Shown piece by piece: positions 8,616 to 17,113 of a DNA stretch of 43,977 bases. This stretch comes from Candidatus Falkowbacteria bacterium RIFOXYA2_FULL_47_19 (GTDB taxonomy: Bacteria > Patescibacteriota > Patescibacteriia > Patescibacteriales > UBA12075). The translations under genes and the position numbers were made by a program. The stretch is from contig MFGB01000005.1 of NCBI GenBank assembly GCA_001780275.1, forward strand, positions 1 through 43,977, in the 5' to 3' direction. Under the pieces are notes generated by a model. It was not told the DNA's origin and did no database searches. It saw only the letters and a list, made by a program, of their open reading frames with translations. The stretch's first letter is position 1. Each line of letters begins with the position of its first letter.

Positions 8616-10748
8616 ATGAGATTGATAATAACATCATTTTTATTTAGCGCGCGTTATTACGGCCTTATTTTTTTGTTTATTTTTCCGGCTATTGCTTTTG
8701 CTTCCGACGGTGGATATGACAATGGAACGATCAGAAGAAAAGATGAGATCTTAGTTAAATACAGGGGTGATGACGAAATTTACGCGATTAAGATAACCGC
8801 TGGGAGCGATCTGGATTCGATTCTGGAGAAATACAATAGCCTTCCGTCGGTTGAATACGCGGAACCGAATTATCTTTATAATGCTTCGATCGTCCCCTCT
8901 GATTCTTATTACGCCAACCAATGGTATTTAAAGAAGATACAAGCGCCGGAAGCATGGAACATTATTCGTGAAAGTGCAAAGACCATCATTGCCATAATAG
9001 ATTCCGGGGTGCAGCTTAACCACCCCGACCTGGCGGATAATATTTGGAGCAATACCGGAGAAATCATCGGCAACGGAATAGATGACGATCGAAACGGTTT
9101 TATCGACGATGCCCACGGATGGGATTTTGTCAATAACGTAGCTGATCCGGAACCGAAATTCATCGATGGCTGGACGGAAGAAGGAGTGTCGCACGGGACG
9201 ATAGTGGCCGGAGTCGCGGCCGCTTCCGGCAATAACGCCACTGGAATTACCGGGGTTACCTGGAGTATCGGGATAATGCCGCTTAAAGCATTGAACGATC
9301 GGGGGGAAGGGGATACTAAGAACGTTATCAGGGCGATCGATTACGCGATAGCTAACGGAGCGGATATCATAAATTTCAGTTTCGCCGGTTCCGGTTTCAG
9401 CCGCAGCCTGGAAACCGCTATTCGGCGCGCCCATAAAGCCGGCATAATCATGATAGCCGCGGCGGGCAATGAAGGCAATCAGACGATAGCGTCGGAGATC
9501 GCCGCGGGTAAGACGGGCGAAGGATATTTTTTGGACCAATCGCCGATGTATCCGGTTTGTCATGACGGCTCCGATAATATGGTGATCGGAGTAGCCGCTA
9601 CCGATACGCTTGATCAGAAAGCGAAGTTTTCAGGTTACGGGTTTAAATGCGTTGACATTTCCGCTCCCGGAGTGAGTATTTTCAGCACTGCCTTTTATTC
9701 GCCGGAGCACTCTTCGAGCGGCAGGTCTTTCGACAAACATTATGACGGTTACTGGTCGGGCACCTCTATGGCCGTTCCTATGGTCAGCGCGGCGGTTGCC
9801 CTTGTGGAAACAGCGAATCCGGCGCTATCTAAGGCCGAAGTGATAAATATCCTTCTAGACAGCAGTGATAACATCAACCGTTTAAATCCGGGATATCTGG
9901 GGCAATTGGGGAGGGGGCGCCTTAATATCAATGAAGCCGTCGCCAAAGCTCACGCGTTAAAAACCCGGCAACTAAACAGGATCATAGCCGCTCCGCACGG
10001 GAATTATAAGAGTTTAATAAAAATTTTCGGGCAAAGCGGGCAGAAGGATGCCGAATTTACCGTTTATAACGAAGGTTTCCGCGGGGGAGTAAATGTTGCC
10101 TCCGGAGACGTCGACGGCGACGGACACGATGAGATCATAACCGGCGCCGGAGCGGGCGGCGGTCCGCACGTAAAAATATTCGATTCAGACGGCAATCTTA
10201 AGGGGCAATTTTTCGCTTACCGCGAAGGTTTCCGCGGGGGAGTAAATGTTGCTTCCGGAGACGTCGACGGCGACGGACACGATGAGATCATAACCGGCGC
10301 CGGAGCGGGCGGCGGTCCGCAGGTGCGAATTTTTCGGGCTCACGGTGAAATCGAGGGACAATTCTTCGCCTATGACGAAAATTTCAGGGGAGGAGTCAGG
10401 GTGGCCACGATCGGCGCCGGTAACGGCACGAGAAGATCAAAAGAAGATATTATAACCGCTCCCGGAGCGGGCGGCGGTCCACAAATCAAAGTATTCGATA
10501 ATCACGCCAGGATCCTAGCTCAATTTTTCGCCTTTAACCAGAAATTCAAAGGCGGGGTCAGCATAGCCGCGATCGACATAAACCTGGACGGCACTGACGA
10601 CATAATAACCGGGGCTGGCAGCGGGGGGACGCCCCATATCCGCGTATTCAGTAAGCGGGGGATTATCCTAGGCTCTTTTTTCGGCTTTGAAGAAGGTTTC
10701 GGTGAGGGCGTTAATGTCGGGACGGTAAGCATTAAAAATACGCGTTGA
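8616..10748 (+). CDS. Secreted subtilisin-like (S8) serine protease with FG-GAP-like repeats
   Basis: I chose the ATG at 8616 because the promoter places the transcript start just before it and a good signal peptide follows (IFLFIFPAIAFASDG). The 710-residue product has a short pro-region (DEILVKYRG ... VEYAEPNYLY), then the S8 domain with catalytic Asp129 (IAIIDSG), His193 (SHGTIVAGV) and Ser384 (GTSMAVP), plus the oxyanion-hole Asn region (NFSFAGSG). From about residue 465 there are four to five FG-GAP/integrin-like repeats with DVDGDGHDEI calcium-type loops and GAGAGGGP-h-h-IF cores. The third repeat has lost its Asp-rich loop. The first two are nearly identical at DNA level. It is probably an exported calcium-dependent protease held at or near the cell surface. 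Confidence 0.93.
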   Translation: MRLIITSFLFSARYYGLIFLFIFPAIAFASDGGYDNGTIRRKDEILVKYRGDDEIYAIKITAGSDLDSILEKYNSLPSVEYAEPNYLYNASIVPSDSYYANQWYLKKIQAPEAWNIIRESAKTIIAIIDSGVQLNHPDLADNIWSNTGEIIGNGIDDDRNGFIDDAHGWDFVNNVADPEPKFIDGWTEEGVSHGTIVAGVAAASGNNATGITGVTWSIGIMPLKALNDRGEGDTKNVIRAIDYAIANGADIINFSFAGSGFSRSLETAIRRAHKAGIIMIAAAGNEGNQTIASEIAAGKTGEGYFLDQSPMYPVCHDGSDNMVIGVAATDTLDQKAKFSGYGFKCVDISAPGVSIFSTAFYSPEHSSSGRSFDKHYDGYWSGTSMAVPMVSAAVALVETANPALSKAEVINILLDSSDNINRLNPGYLGQLGRGRLNINEAVAKAHALKTRQLNRIIAAPHGNYKSLIKIFGQSGQKDAEFTVYNEGFRGGVNVASGDVDGDGHDEIITGAGAGGGPHVKIFDSDGNLKGQFFAYREGFRGGVNVASGDVDGDGHDEIITGAGAGGGPQVRIFRAHGEIEGQFFAYDENFRGGVRVATIGAGNGTRRSKEDIITAPGAGGGPQIKVFDNHARILAQFFAFNQKFKGGVSIAAIDINLDGTDDIITGAGSGGTPHIRVFSKRGIILGSFFGFEEGFGEGVNVGTVSIKNTR
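10071..10168 (+). repeat. 98-bp coding direct repeat, copy 1
   Basis: First copy of a 98-base segment that recurs at 10224-10321 with a single base difference (silent, GCC to GCT). The period is 153 bases (51 codons), one full FG-GAP-like repeat of the protease. Confidence 0.95.
10224..10321 (+). repeat. 98-bp coding direct repeat, copy 2
   Basis: Second copy of the segment at 10071-10168. The flanking parts of each repeat unit have diverged, so identity is confined to the calcium-loop and glycine-rich core. This suggests recent duplication or ongoing gene conversion. Confidence 0.95.
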
Positions 10749-10796
10749 ATTTCAGGGTTAATTATGAGATAAAATTTTTATCTATTTTTGAAAAAT

Positions 10797-11867
10797 ATGC
10801 CCAAAAAAATCATTTTTGACAAGAAGAATATTCTGGTTACCGGCGGAGCCGGATTTATCGGATCACATTTATGCGATGAGCTGGTTAAAACCTCCAAGGT
10901 TATCTGCGTGGATAACTTTTCTTCAGGCAGCGAAAAGAACATCGATCACCTTTTAGCTAATCCCGATTTTGAATTTATCCGTCACGATATCACGGAACCG
11001 CTCGATCTTGAAAGCCTGCCCGAACTGCAGAAATTTAAGATAGAGTTCCAGGGGGTACAGGAGATATATAACCTGGCCTGTCCCACCTCTCCCAAGGATT
11101 TTCTGAAAAACCGTTTAGCGACAATCATGGCCAATTCTTATGGTCTCAAGAATATTCTGGACGTCGCCTTGAAGTATAAAGCCAGCTTGCTGCATTTTTC
11201 TTCATCCGTAGTTTATGGTCCGAGAAGAAAGGAAAATTCGAAGGTCAAAGAAAGCGATATCGGCCAGGTCGACTTCCTGTCTACCAGAAGTTCTTTCGAT
11301 GAAGGAAAGAGATTCGCCGAGACTATGACGATGAATTATCGCCAAGTATACGGCCTTGACGCCAAGATTATGCGATTATTCAGGATTTACGGCCCGCGCA
11401 TGAAGCTTGACGATGGTCAAATGCTGCCCGACTTTATAAGCAGTGCCCTGGACGGCAAAGACCTTAAGATATTCGGCGATAGGAATTTTTCCACGACTTA
11501 TTGCTATATTAACGATTGTATCGACGCGGCCATAAAGATCATGGAATCTGATTTGAGCGGGCCCATAAACATCGGATCAGACGTTGAGATCAATCTGACC
11601 GATCTGGCCGATAAAATTATTACTACGATCGGCTCTCGCTCTAAGATCGTATACGCGGACGAAATGCTTTTTATGACCTCTCTGTGTCCGCCGGACACTT
11701 CGATGGCCCGTAATGAATTGGGCTGGATGCCTGTTATATCCTTGGAACAAGGACTTGAAAAAACGATTTATGAATTGCGCGCGAGCAAAGGCTTAAAAGG
11801 AGTGGCCCAGGCCGTAAATACCGACCAGGAGGAAGAGGCTAACAATAAATTTTTAGACCAATATTAA
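10797..11867 (+). CDS. NAD-dependent epimerase/dehydratase, UDP-xylose-synthase-like (catalytic Tyr replaced by Phe)
   Basis: An extended short-chain dehydrogenase of 356 residues. It has the nucleotide-binding GGAGFIGSHL near residue 18, NLACPTSPKDF, HFSSSVVYG, IYGPRMKLDDGQMLPDFI and a Y-x-x-D-C-I-D segment, all typical of UDP-glucuronate decarboxylase (UXS/ArnA-like). The active-site motif normally read as Y-D-E-G-K-R is here F-D-E-G-K-R, with Phe167 (codon 11295-11297) at the general-acid/base Tyr position. The Lys is kept. I started at ATG 10797; a TTG nine bases upstream is possible. The stop overlaps the next ATG (TAATG), so it is coupled to the GT2 gene. It probably supplies, or once supplied, a modified UDP-sugar for the downstream transferases. 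Confidence 0.85.
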   Translation: MPKKIIFDKKNILVTGGAGFIGSHLCDELVKTSKVICVDNFSSGSEKNIDHLLANPDFEFIRHDITEPLDLESLPELQKFKIEFQGVQEIYNLACPTSPKDFLKNRLATIMANSYGLKNILDVALKYKASLLHFSSSVVYGPRRKENSKVKESDIGQVDFLSTRSSFDEGKRFAETMTMNYRQVYGLDAKIMRLFRIYGPRMKLDDGQMLPDFISSALDGKDLKIFGDRNFSTTYCYINDCIDAAIKIMESDLSGPINIGSDVEINLTDLADKIITTIGSRSKIVYADEMLFMTSLCPPDTSMARNELGWMPVISLEQGLEKTIYELRASKGLKGVAQAVNTDQEEEANNKFLDQY

Positions 11868-12595
11868 TGGAAGAAGGCATTAAAAAATTACCCAAGATAT
11901 TTTGCGTTATCCCGGCTTTTAACGAAGAGGACAAAATAGCGGCAACGGTAAACAGCGTTAAGCCGTACGTGCAGGACATTATTGTGGTCGATGACGGATC
12001 GCGGGACCATACGCATGCACGGGCTTTAAGAACGGGAGCGGTTGTTTTGCGCCATATCGTTAATCGCGGACAAGGAGCGGCCCTCCAAACCGGCAGTGAA
12101 TTCGCTTTGAAATCCGGCGCGGATATAATCGTGCATTTTGACGCGGATGGGCAGTTTTTGGCCAGTGAGATCAAGGATATGATAAGTCCCTTAATAAGGG
12201 GGGAGTGCGATGTTGTTTTCGGGTCAAGATTTATGAGTAAAAAATCTAACCTACCTTGGTTCAAGAAAAACATAATTTATCCGGTCAGTCGGATCGTCAA
12301 TGATTATTTATTATCGGGCAGTAAATTATCGGATCCGCAAAACGGCTTCCGGGCCCTATCCCGTCTGGCGGCGGAAAGAATAAATATACAGAATGACGGC
12401 ATGGCGCATAACAGCGAAATTCAAAAAAAAACCGCGAAGAATTTCTCTTATCGAGAAGTGCCCGTAACGGTCAAATATTCCGCTTTCGGACAAGGTATTT
12501 TTTCCGGTAAGGGCAGGGGCGCCGGAGGTTTTAAAATATTGATAGATTTGTTTTTATCGAAATTGACCGATCAGGGGGATTACGGAAAGGATTAG
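11867..12595 (+). CDS. Family 2 glycosyltransferase, polyprenyl-phosphate sugar transferase type
   Basis: At 242 residues with no membrane segment, this is a compact GT-A enzyme. CVIPAFNEEDKI opens the nucleotide-binding fold, VVDDGSRDHT follows, then HFDADGQF with the metal-binding D-x-D near residue 92 and FGSRFM. The layout matches DPM1-like enzymes that move a sugar from a nucleotide donor to polyprenyl phosphate. It overlaps the upstream stop by one base and is followed by a DUF2304 gene, a pairing common in bacteria. I infer that it makes a lipid-linked sugar at the cytoplasmic face for surface glycan or glycoprotein assembly. Confidence 0.88.
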   Translation: MEEGIKKLPKIFCVIPAFNEEDKIAATVNSVKPYVQDIIVVDDGSRDHTHARALRTGAVVLRHIVNRGQGAALQTGSEFALKSGADIIVHFDADGQFLASEIKDMISPLIRGECDVVFGSRFMSKKSNLPWFKKNIIYPVSRIVNDYLLSGSKLSDPQNGFRALSRLAAERINIQNDGMAHNSEIQKKTAKNFSYREVPVTVKYSAFGQGIFSGKGRGAGGFKILIDLFLSKLTDQGDYGKD

Positions 12596-12642
12596 TTTTC
12601 GGACGCTTAAAAATTCAAAATTTACATAGTAATAAATAATTT

Positions 12643-12981
12643 ATGATCCAGCAAATATTAGCGCTTTTAGTAATAGTCTTTTTTATTTCCAGGCTTTTTT
12701 GGCAAAAACGAAAAAAACAAATCAGCGGAGGTGAATTTTTGTTTTGGCTGATCTTCTGGGTAATGGCCGCCATGAGCGTTTTGTTCCTGAGAAAGATCGA
12801 CGCCCTGGTGGCCAGCCTGGGGTTTTCCGGATCCGGCATCGAGGTTCTGCTATATATGGCGGTGGCGATCTTGTTTTATTTTATTTTCCGTCTGCGCCTG
12901 CGCCTGGAAAAAATAGAAAAAAACATCACTTTAATAATCAGGGAAATGGCCCATATTAACTATAAACAAAATGACCACTAG
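12643..12981 (+). CDS. DUF2304 family membrane protein
   Basis: A 112-residue protein with three predicted membrane segments (about residues 3-18, 30-48 and 64-84) and a charged helical C-terminal tail (RLRLEKIEKNITLIIREMA). The pattern FWLIFWVMAAMSVLFL followed by a second hydrophobic block and a short coiled tail is that of DUF2304, usually encoded next to DPM1-like GT2 genes, as here. It may anchor or assist that transferase at the membrane; this is inferred from position. Its last 11 bases overlap the start of the next gene. Confidence 0.75.
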   Translation: MIQQILALLVIVFFISRLFWQKRKKQISGGEFLFWLIFWVMAAMSVLFLRKIDALVASLGFSGSGIEVLLYMAVAILFYFIFRLRLRLEKIEKNITLIIREMAHINYKQNDH

Positions 12982-13381
12982 GGATTATATAATTGATTTC
13001 CTGAATTATATATTTTTGTTGTTTACTATTCTTTTCGCGTTTGTGTATTTTTTCTTAGGAGATAGGCTGGGAGCGGTTTCCAGGGCGATGCAGGCCCTGG
13101 TACCGTTATCATATTTTGCCACCTTTTTTCTGATACGCTTCAGATACACGAGGAAAACCATAAGAAGGATGAATGAGGAGGGGAGAAGCAGAGATGTTTC
13201 GCTGCAATTAACTTATCGCGATAAGATCATAGACGAGTTGCTTATTTTTTCTTTGCCGGTTATTGTGATCTGGGTAGCCCACCTGAAAGGCGTGGTTGAT
13301 GTTTATACCGTTTTTCAGGCCGCTCTGGTTTTTATAATAATGTTCACTTGGCATAATATTTTATTCAAGAAAGAAGGATAA
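12971..13381 (+). CDS. Small membrane protein in glycan cluster, unknown function
   Basis: A 136-residue protein with about four hydrophobic segments (near residues 12-30, 40-55, 92-105 and 113-128) and a basic loop (RYTRKTIRRMNEEGRSR) between the second and third. The start overlaps the DUF2304 gene by 11 bases, which points to translational coupling. The GT4 gene follows after seven bases. I do not recognise a family. Its place suggests a membrane component of the same glycan pathway. Confidence 0.65.
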   Translation: MTTRDYIIDFLNYIFLLFTILFAFVYFFLGDRLGAVSRAMQALVPLSYFATFFLIRFRYTRKTIRRMNEEGRSRDVSLQLTYRDKIIDELLIFSLPVIVIWVAHLKGVVDVYTVFQAALVFIIMFTWHNILFKKEG

Positions 13382-13388
13382 TAAGATT

Positions 13389-14513
13389 ATGAGAATTGCT
13401 CAGGTCGCGTGCGTGTTTCCGCCCTATAAAGGGGGAATCGGCAATGTCGCCGCTTCTTTCGCCGGCATGTTGTCAGAAAATAACCAGGTGACGGTTTTTA
13501 CCCCGGATTACGGCTTTAAACAGGAACAGGAATCTGGCGCTTACGAGGTGGTAAAATTAAAACCGTTACTAAGATACGGCAATGGCGTTTTTGCGCCGGA
13601 GCTGTTTTTTAAATTGAAAGGATTCGACGTAGTGCACCTTCACTACCCGTTTTTCGGCGGAGCGGAAGTTGTCTGGTTAGCGAAATTTTTATCGTTTGGA
13701 AAGTTTAAACTGCTGATACATTATCATATGGACACTGCGGATTTGCCGGTCGCGGCCAGGATTTTGCGGTTGCCAGACAGACTGATACGGAATTCGCTGT
13801 TTTCCCTCGCCGCGGGCATAACCTGCGCCAGCCAGGATTACATAGAACAGGGCAAAATCGGACGTTTTTATCGCCGCTATCCGAATAAATTTCACGAAAT
13901 ACCGTTTGGCGTGGATACGGCCAGGTTCTATCCAGGTCTTAAAAATTCGACAAAAAACAGATCATTAAAGATACTTTTTGTCGGCGGGCTTGACAGGGCT
14001 CATTATTTCAAAGGCATAGACGTTCTGCTCAGGGCAATATCCGAATTGCGGATCCCTGACAAGGATTATGAGCTGCAAATCGTAGGCGAAGGCGATATGC
14101 GCCCGGAATATGAAAAATTAGCGGTTAGCCTGGGTGTGGCGAGTAAAGTAAGGTTCATAGGGGGGCTAAGTGACGAGCGATTGGCCGAAGTTTACCGGAC
14201 GGCCGACGTGGCGGTTTTACCGTCGATAAACGGCCACGAAGCGTTCGGTTTGGTTTTACTCGAAGCAATGGCCTCGGGGGTGCCGGTTATCGCCTCAGAT
14301 CTGCCGGGGGTCAGAAGCGTATTCCGTGATGGCGCGGAAGGATATTTTGCCGAACCCGGTAACGCGAAAGATCTGCGCGGAAAATTAGAAAAAATATTAT
14401 CAGACGACGACAAGAGAGGGTGCATGGGCGCGGCCGGCAGGAGGTTGGCGGTGGAAAAATACGATTTGAAAATAATAAAAAAACGACTTCGCGGTATTTA
14501 CGACGGATTGTAA
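13389..14513 (+). CDS. Family 4 glycosyltransferase
   Basis: A typical 374-residue GT4 enzyme. The N-terminal domain begins MRIAQVACVFPPYKGGIGN, with the glycine-rich acceptor loop, and VVHLHYPFF follows. The donor domain has ILFVGGLDRAHYFKGIDVLL, VGEGDMRPEYEKLA and an intact EX7E motif (HEAFGLVLLEAMASG). No membrane helix is present. It follows the small membrane gene by seven bases and precedes a second GT4 gene by 16, so all are likely one operon. It probably adds one sugar to a growing lipid-linked glycan; donor and acceptor are unknown. Confidence 0.9.
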   Translation: MRIAQVACVFPPYKGGIGNVAASFAGMLSENNQVTVFTPDYGFKQEQESGAYEVVKLKPLLRYGNGVFAPELFFKLKGFDVVHLHYPFFGGAEVVWLAKFLSFGKFKLLIHYHMDTADLPVAARILRLPDRLIRNSLFSLAAGITCASQDYIEQGKIGRFYRRYPNKFHEIPFGVDTARFYPGLKNSTKNRSLKILFVGGLDRAHYFKGIDVLLRAISELRIPDKDYELQIVGEGDMRPEYEKLAVSLGVASKVRFIGGLSDERLAEVYRTADVAVLPSINGHEAFGLVLLEAMASGVPVIASDLPGVRSVFRDGAEGYFAEPGNAKDLRGKLEKILSDDDKRGCMGAAGRRLAVEKYDLKIIKKRLRGIYDGL

Positions 14514-14529
14514 TATATTTTGTGCGATT

Positions 14530-15693
14530 ATGAAAATTTGCCTGATAAACAATCTATACGAACCGTACGCGATCGGTGGCGCTGAACAGGTGGTTAAAAT
14601 GACCTTTGAAGGTTTAAAAGAGTCCGGTCATAATGTTTTTATAATCACTACCCGTCCAATATCGGAAAAAGCGGCCAGGGAGCGGTCGATTTATTATCTT
14701 CCGTCGCTGCAGTTCGTTTTTCGTAAATTACCCAAATTTTTGCGTTTGATTTGGCACGTAGTAGATTTTACCGATCCGGTTACCTGCTTTAGAATTAAAA
14801 AAATATTGGCCCGGGAAAGACCGGACGTGGTCATGACGCACAATCTGGTAGGTATCGGATTTTTACTTCCCCTTATCATACGAAATCTGCGCATCAGACA
14901 TGTCCATGTTCTGCACGACATTCAGATGCTCCACCCTTCCGGTTTGTTGATTTACGGTCGGGAAAACGTTTTAAACGGTTTTGCCGCAAAAATTTACCAG
15001 TTTGCCTGTCGGAAACTGACCGCTTCTGCGGAGATAGTCATCTCGCCGTCAAATTGGCTTATTTCAGAGCATACCAAACGGGGATTTTTTAGCTCCTCGC
15101 GGCGCGTGATATTGCCTAATCCGGTTCCCCGATACGTGACCATGACGGACGAAAAGAAGCGCGATAATAATGAATTTAAATTGCTTTATGTCGGACAGAT
15201 CGAGCCGCACAAGGGGATTCAATTTTTGATCGACGCGTTTGCGCATCTGACGGATAAAAACAGGAATTTTTCCCTGACGTTTATCGGAAGCGGTCCGGAT
15301 GATTCCCGTTATTTGTCCTTTATTAGCCGGCGAAACATCAGAAACATCGAATTTAAGGGAAGAATCCCGAATGAGGAGGTAAAAAGATTAATGCCCGCCT
15401 TCGATTGTCTTGTAGTGCCGTCTCTTTGCCACGAGAATTCGCCAACGGTAATTTATGAAGCCGCCAGTCTCGGCTTAGCGGTCATAGCTTCCCGAATAGG
15501 CGGCATAAGCGAGTTGGTCCGGGATTTAGGGGGTATTTTATTCGTTCCCGGCAGTCGGACGGATCTCGCTCGAAAATTGATTTGGGCATCAAAAAATCCC
15601 CTTAAGCTTAAGGAGATGGCAAATAAAGCGAAAAGCCGATCCGAGCGTTATACTTTGCCTGTTTACATCGACAAACTCACGCAGTTATTGTGA
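14530..15693 (+). CDS. Family 4 glycosyltransferase
   Basis: A 387-residue GT4 enzyme. It starts MKICLINNLYEPYAIGGAEQ (glycine-rich loop), has HVLHDIQMLHP in the acceptor half and LLYVGQIEPHKGIQFLIDAF, FIGSGPDD and an EX7E motif (HENSPTVIYEAASLG) in the donor half. The protein is soluble. It is the last gene of the rightward glycan cluster, and its final nine bases overlap the end of the convergent leftward pilus operon, with no room for a terminator between them. Its specificity cannot be deduced. Confidence 0.9.
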   Translation: MKICLINNLYEPYAIGGAEQVVKMTFEGLKESGHNVFIITTRPISEKAARERSIYYLPSLQFVFRKLPKFLRLIWHVVDFTDPVTCFRIKKILARERPDVVMTHNLVGIGFLLPLIIRNLRIRHVHVLHDIQMLHPSGLLIYGRENVLNGFAAKIYQFACRKLTASAEIVISPSNWLISEHTKRGFFSSSRRVILPNPVPRYVTMTDEKKRDNNEFKLLYVGQIEPHKGIQFLIDAFAHLTDKNRNFSLTFIGSGPDDSRYLSFISRRNIRNIEFKGRIPNEEVKRLMPAFDCLVVPSLCHENSPTVIYEAASLGLAVIASRIGGISELVRDLGGILFVPGSRTDLARKLIWASKNPLKLKEMANKAKSRSERYTLPVYIDKLTQLL

Positions 15694-15954
15694 GAAAATA
15701 TTTTTAACGCCGTTGACATCATTTTTTTGAGATTTCTTTTCGATTTTTTCAATAACACTGTTAAAAATATTGATATTTAAGTCAGATGCGCTCGTTCTGT
15801 TGCCGAGGTAATCTTCATCTATCACGAACGATCCGTACAGGTTTTTATTTAAAAAAGAATAAGTAAAAAAAAGAACAATGATGTTAACCGCCACTATCAG
15901 GACGTAAATAGCTTTGAATATTCTTTTGTCGGTAAATTTGAGGTTTATTTTCAT
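15685..15954 (-). CDS. Small single-pass membrane protein at end of pilus operon
   Basis: I chose the ATG at 15954; an in-frame TTG at 15984 would add ten residues and overlap pilO. The 89-residue product has a basic N terminus, one membrane segment (about residues 16-35: IYVLIVAVNIIVLFFTYSFL) and a short hydrophilic exterior part. Its position after pilO is that of pilP, and the topology (short N terminus, one helix, outer domain) fits, but it is much shorter than PilP and I see no PilP sequence signature. The stop lies within the end of the convergent glycosyltransferase gene. Confidence 0.55.
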   Translation of the reverse strand: MKINLKFTDKRIFKAIYVLIVAVNIIVLFFTYSFLNKNLYGSFVIDEDYLGNRTSASDLNINIFNSVIEKIEKKSQKNDVNGVKNIFSQ

Positions 15955-15974
15955 ATTTTTTTCCACTAAGAAGT

Positions 15975-16583
15975 TTATTGCCAATACGTTTCCCCCGAGA
16001 TCCTTAACGACACGTTTCCGGCGACAGCCGGATTTTTAGTATTCTCGTCCCCGCTTTCGATTGTGACGCGCCTGACGGGCGAATCGGACGTCTGGTAATT
16101 AAGGTCAAGCTGGTTTATGTTAAAATAATAGTTTAAAGCCTCTAATTCGGCCAGATAGTTCATAATGTCTGCAAATGAGCCCTGAGCGTCGATACTTAGG
16201 GCGGTTTTATCGTAAACATCCTTTTTCTGGCCGGTCGGGGGGGTTAAATTAATTTTTTGCGTGACATTATTTTTGCCGGCAGCTTCCTCGAGGGTAGTAA
16301 TGAATTCCAGCTCACGATTCTTATTTATGAAAATGAAATCCAATTTTTCCATCTGCGGTTCGACGGTTTTAAGTTTTTCACCGAGCACGGACAGGCTTTG
16401 GGCCGTATCGGCCTGCTTTTCGATATCCAGTTTTTGCGCCACTATCGCCAGGTGGAGGTTTTTTATGTCATTAACCGTAAACGCTATGAGAAAATAGATG
16501 ATCAGGCAGGCTAAAACAGTGGCGCCCGCGCTCACGCCGATCATTCGCCCGATGCTTAAATTTTTAAATCCGGACAAATTCAT
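15975..16583 (-). CDS. pilO: Type IV pilus inner-membrane assembly protein PilO
   Basis: At 202 residues it has PilO architecture: a short cytoplasmic start, one membrane segment (about 17-36), a coiled coil (about 45-85, KLDIEKQADTAQSLSVLGEK) and a C-terminal ferredoxin-like domain with ALSIDAQGSFADIMNYLAEL, the usual PilO strand-helix signature. It starts inside the end of pilN (20-base overlap), showing tight coupling. PilO dimerises with PilN and links cytoplasmic PilM to the external part of the pilus machine. Confidence 0.85.
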   Translation of the reverse strand: MNLSGFKNLSIGRMIGVSAGATVLACLIIYFLIAFTVNDIKNLHLAIVAQKLDIEKQADTAQSLSVLGEKLKTVEPQMEKLDFIFINKNRELEFITTLEEAAGKNNVTQKINLTPPTGQKKDVYDKTALSIDAQGSFADIMNYLAELEALNYYFNINQLDLNYQTSDSPVRRVTIESGDENTKNPAVAGNVSLRISGETYWQ

Positions 16584-17106
16584 AATTTTTAATTTTTAAG
16601 CTGATATCGAAATTTATGTTGGTTTTCTCCAGCAAATTCTTTAAAGGGAGATTGACCGACGAAAAATAGCCGGCATTTTCAAGGGTTTCTTTGAGCTTAA
16701 TAAGGTCGTCCCTGTTTTCGGCGCGGCCGGATAGATTTAATTCTTCTTTATCTTTATTGATGCTTAATTTCGCGTATTTTATCCCGTTGCCGGAATTATC
16801 GGCGATATACTCGATCAGATAAGACCAAAGCACCGTATCTTTTTGGATTTTATCGATAAAACTTATCTTGCTTTTGATGTTTTTTATTTTTTCATCGTAA
16901 TTTTCCCGGTTTTTAGCGGTTATGGCCGTTTCATTCATGACTTCAATAAAACGAAGCTGAAGCACGAATTTTGCCGATAGAAAAATAATGCCGTAAACGG
17001 CGAAGATCATTATGGAAACGCCAAATAAAATTTTAAGCGATTTATATATCGACGCCAGTCTTTTTTCATTTTTCAATTCCTGCGGTATTATATTGAGCTT
17101 AAGCAT
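16564..17106 (-). CDS. pilN: Type IV pilus inner-membrane assembly protein PilN
   Basis: A 180-residue protein beginning MLKLNIIPQELKNEKR, which keeps the N-terminal N-x-x-P-x-E/x-L motif by which PilN binds PilM. A membrane segment follows (about 28-50), then a coiled coil and an outer domain with LNLSGRAENRDDLIKLKETL near residue 120. It lies between pilM (seven-base gap) and pilO (20-base overlap), the canonical order. Confidence 0.87.
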   Translation of the reverse strand: MLKLNIIPQELKNEKRLASIYKSLKILFGVSIMIFAVYGIIFLSAKFVLQLRFIEVMNETAITAKNRENYDEKIKNIKSKISFIDKIQKDTVLWSYLIEYIADNSGNGIKYAKLSINKDKEELNLSGRAENRDDLIKLKETLENAGYFSSVNLPLKNLLEKTNINFDISLKIKNYEFVRI

Positions 17107-17113
17107 AGTCGGT

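Noticed and set aside
10071..10321. CRISPR-like or mobile direct repeat
   Set aside because: Only two copies exist, in frame within a protein-coding repeat, with no spacers or cas genes.
15955..15984. Ten-codon TTG-started extension of the small pilus-end protein
   Set aside because: The TTG lies inside pilO and has no ribosome site; the internal ATG gives a normal N-terminal membrane anchor.
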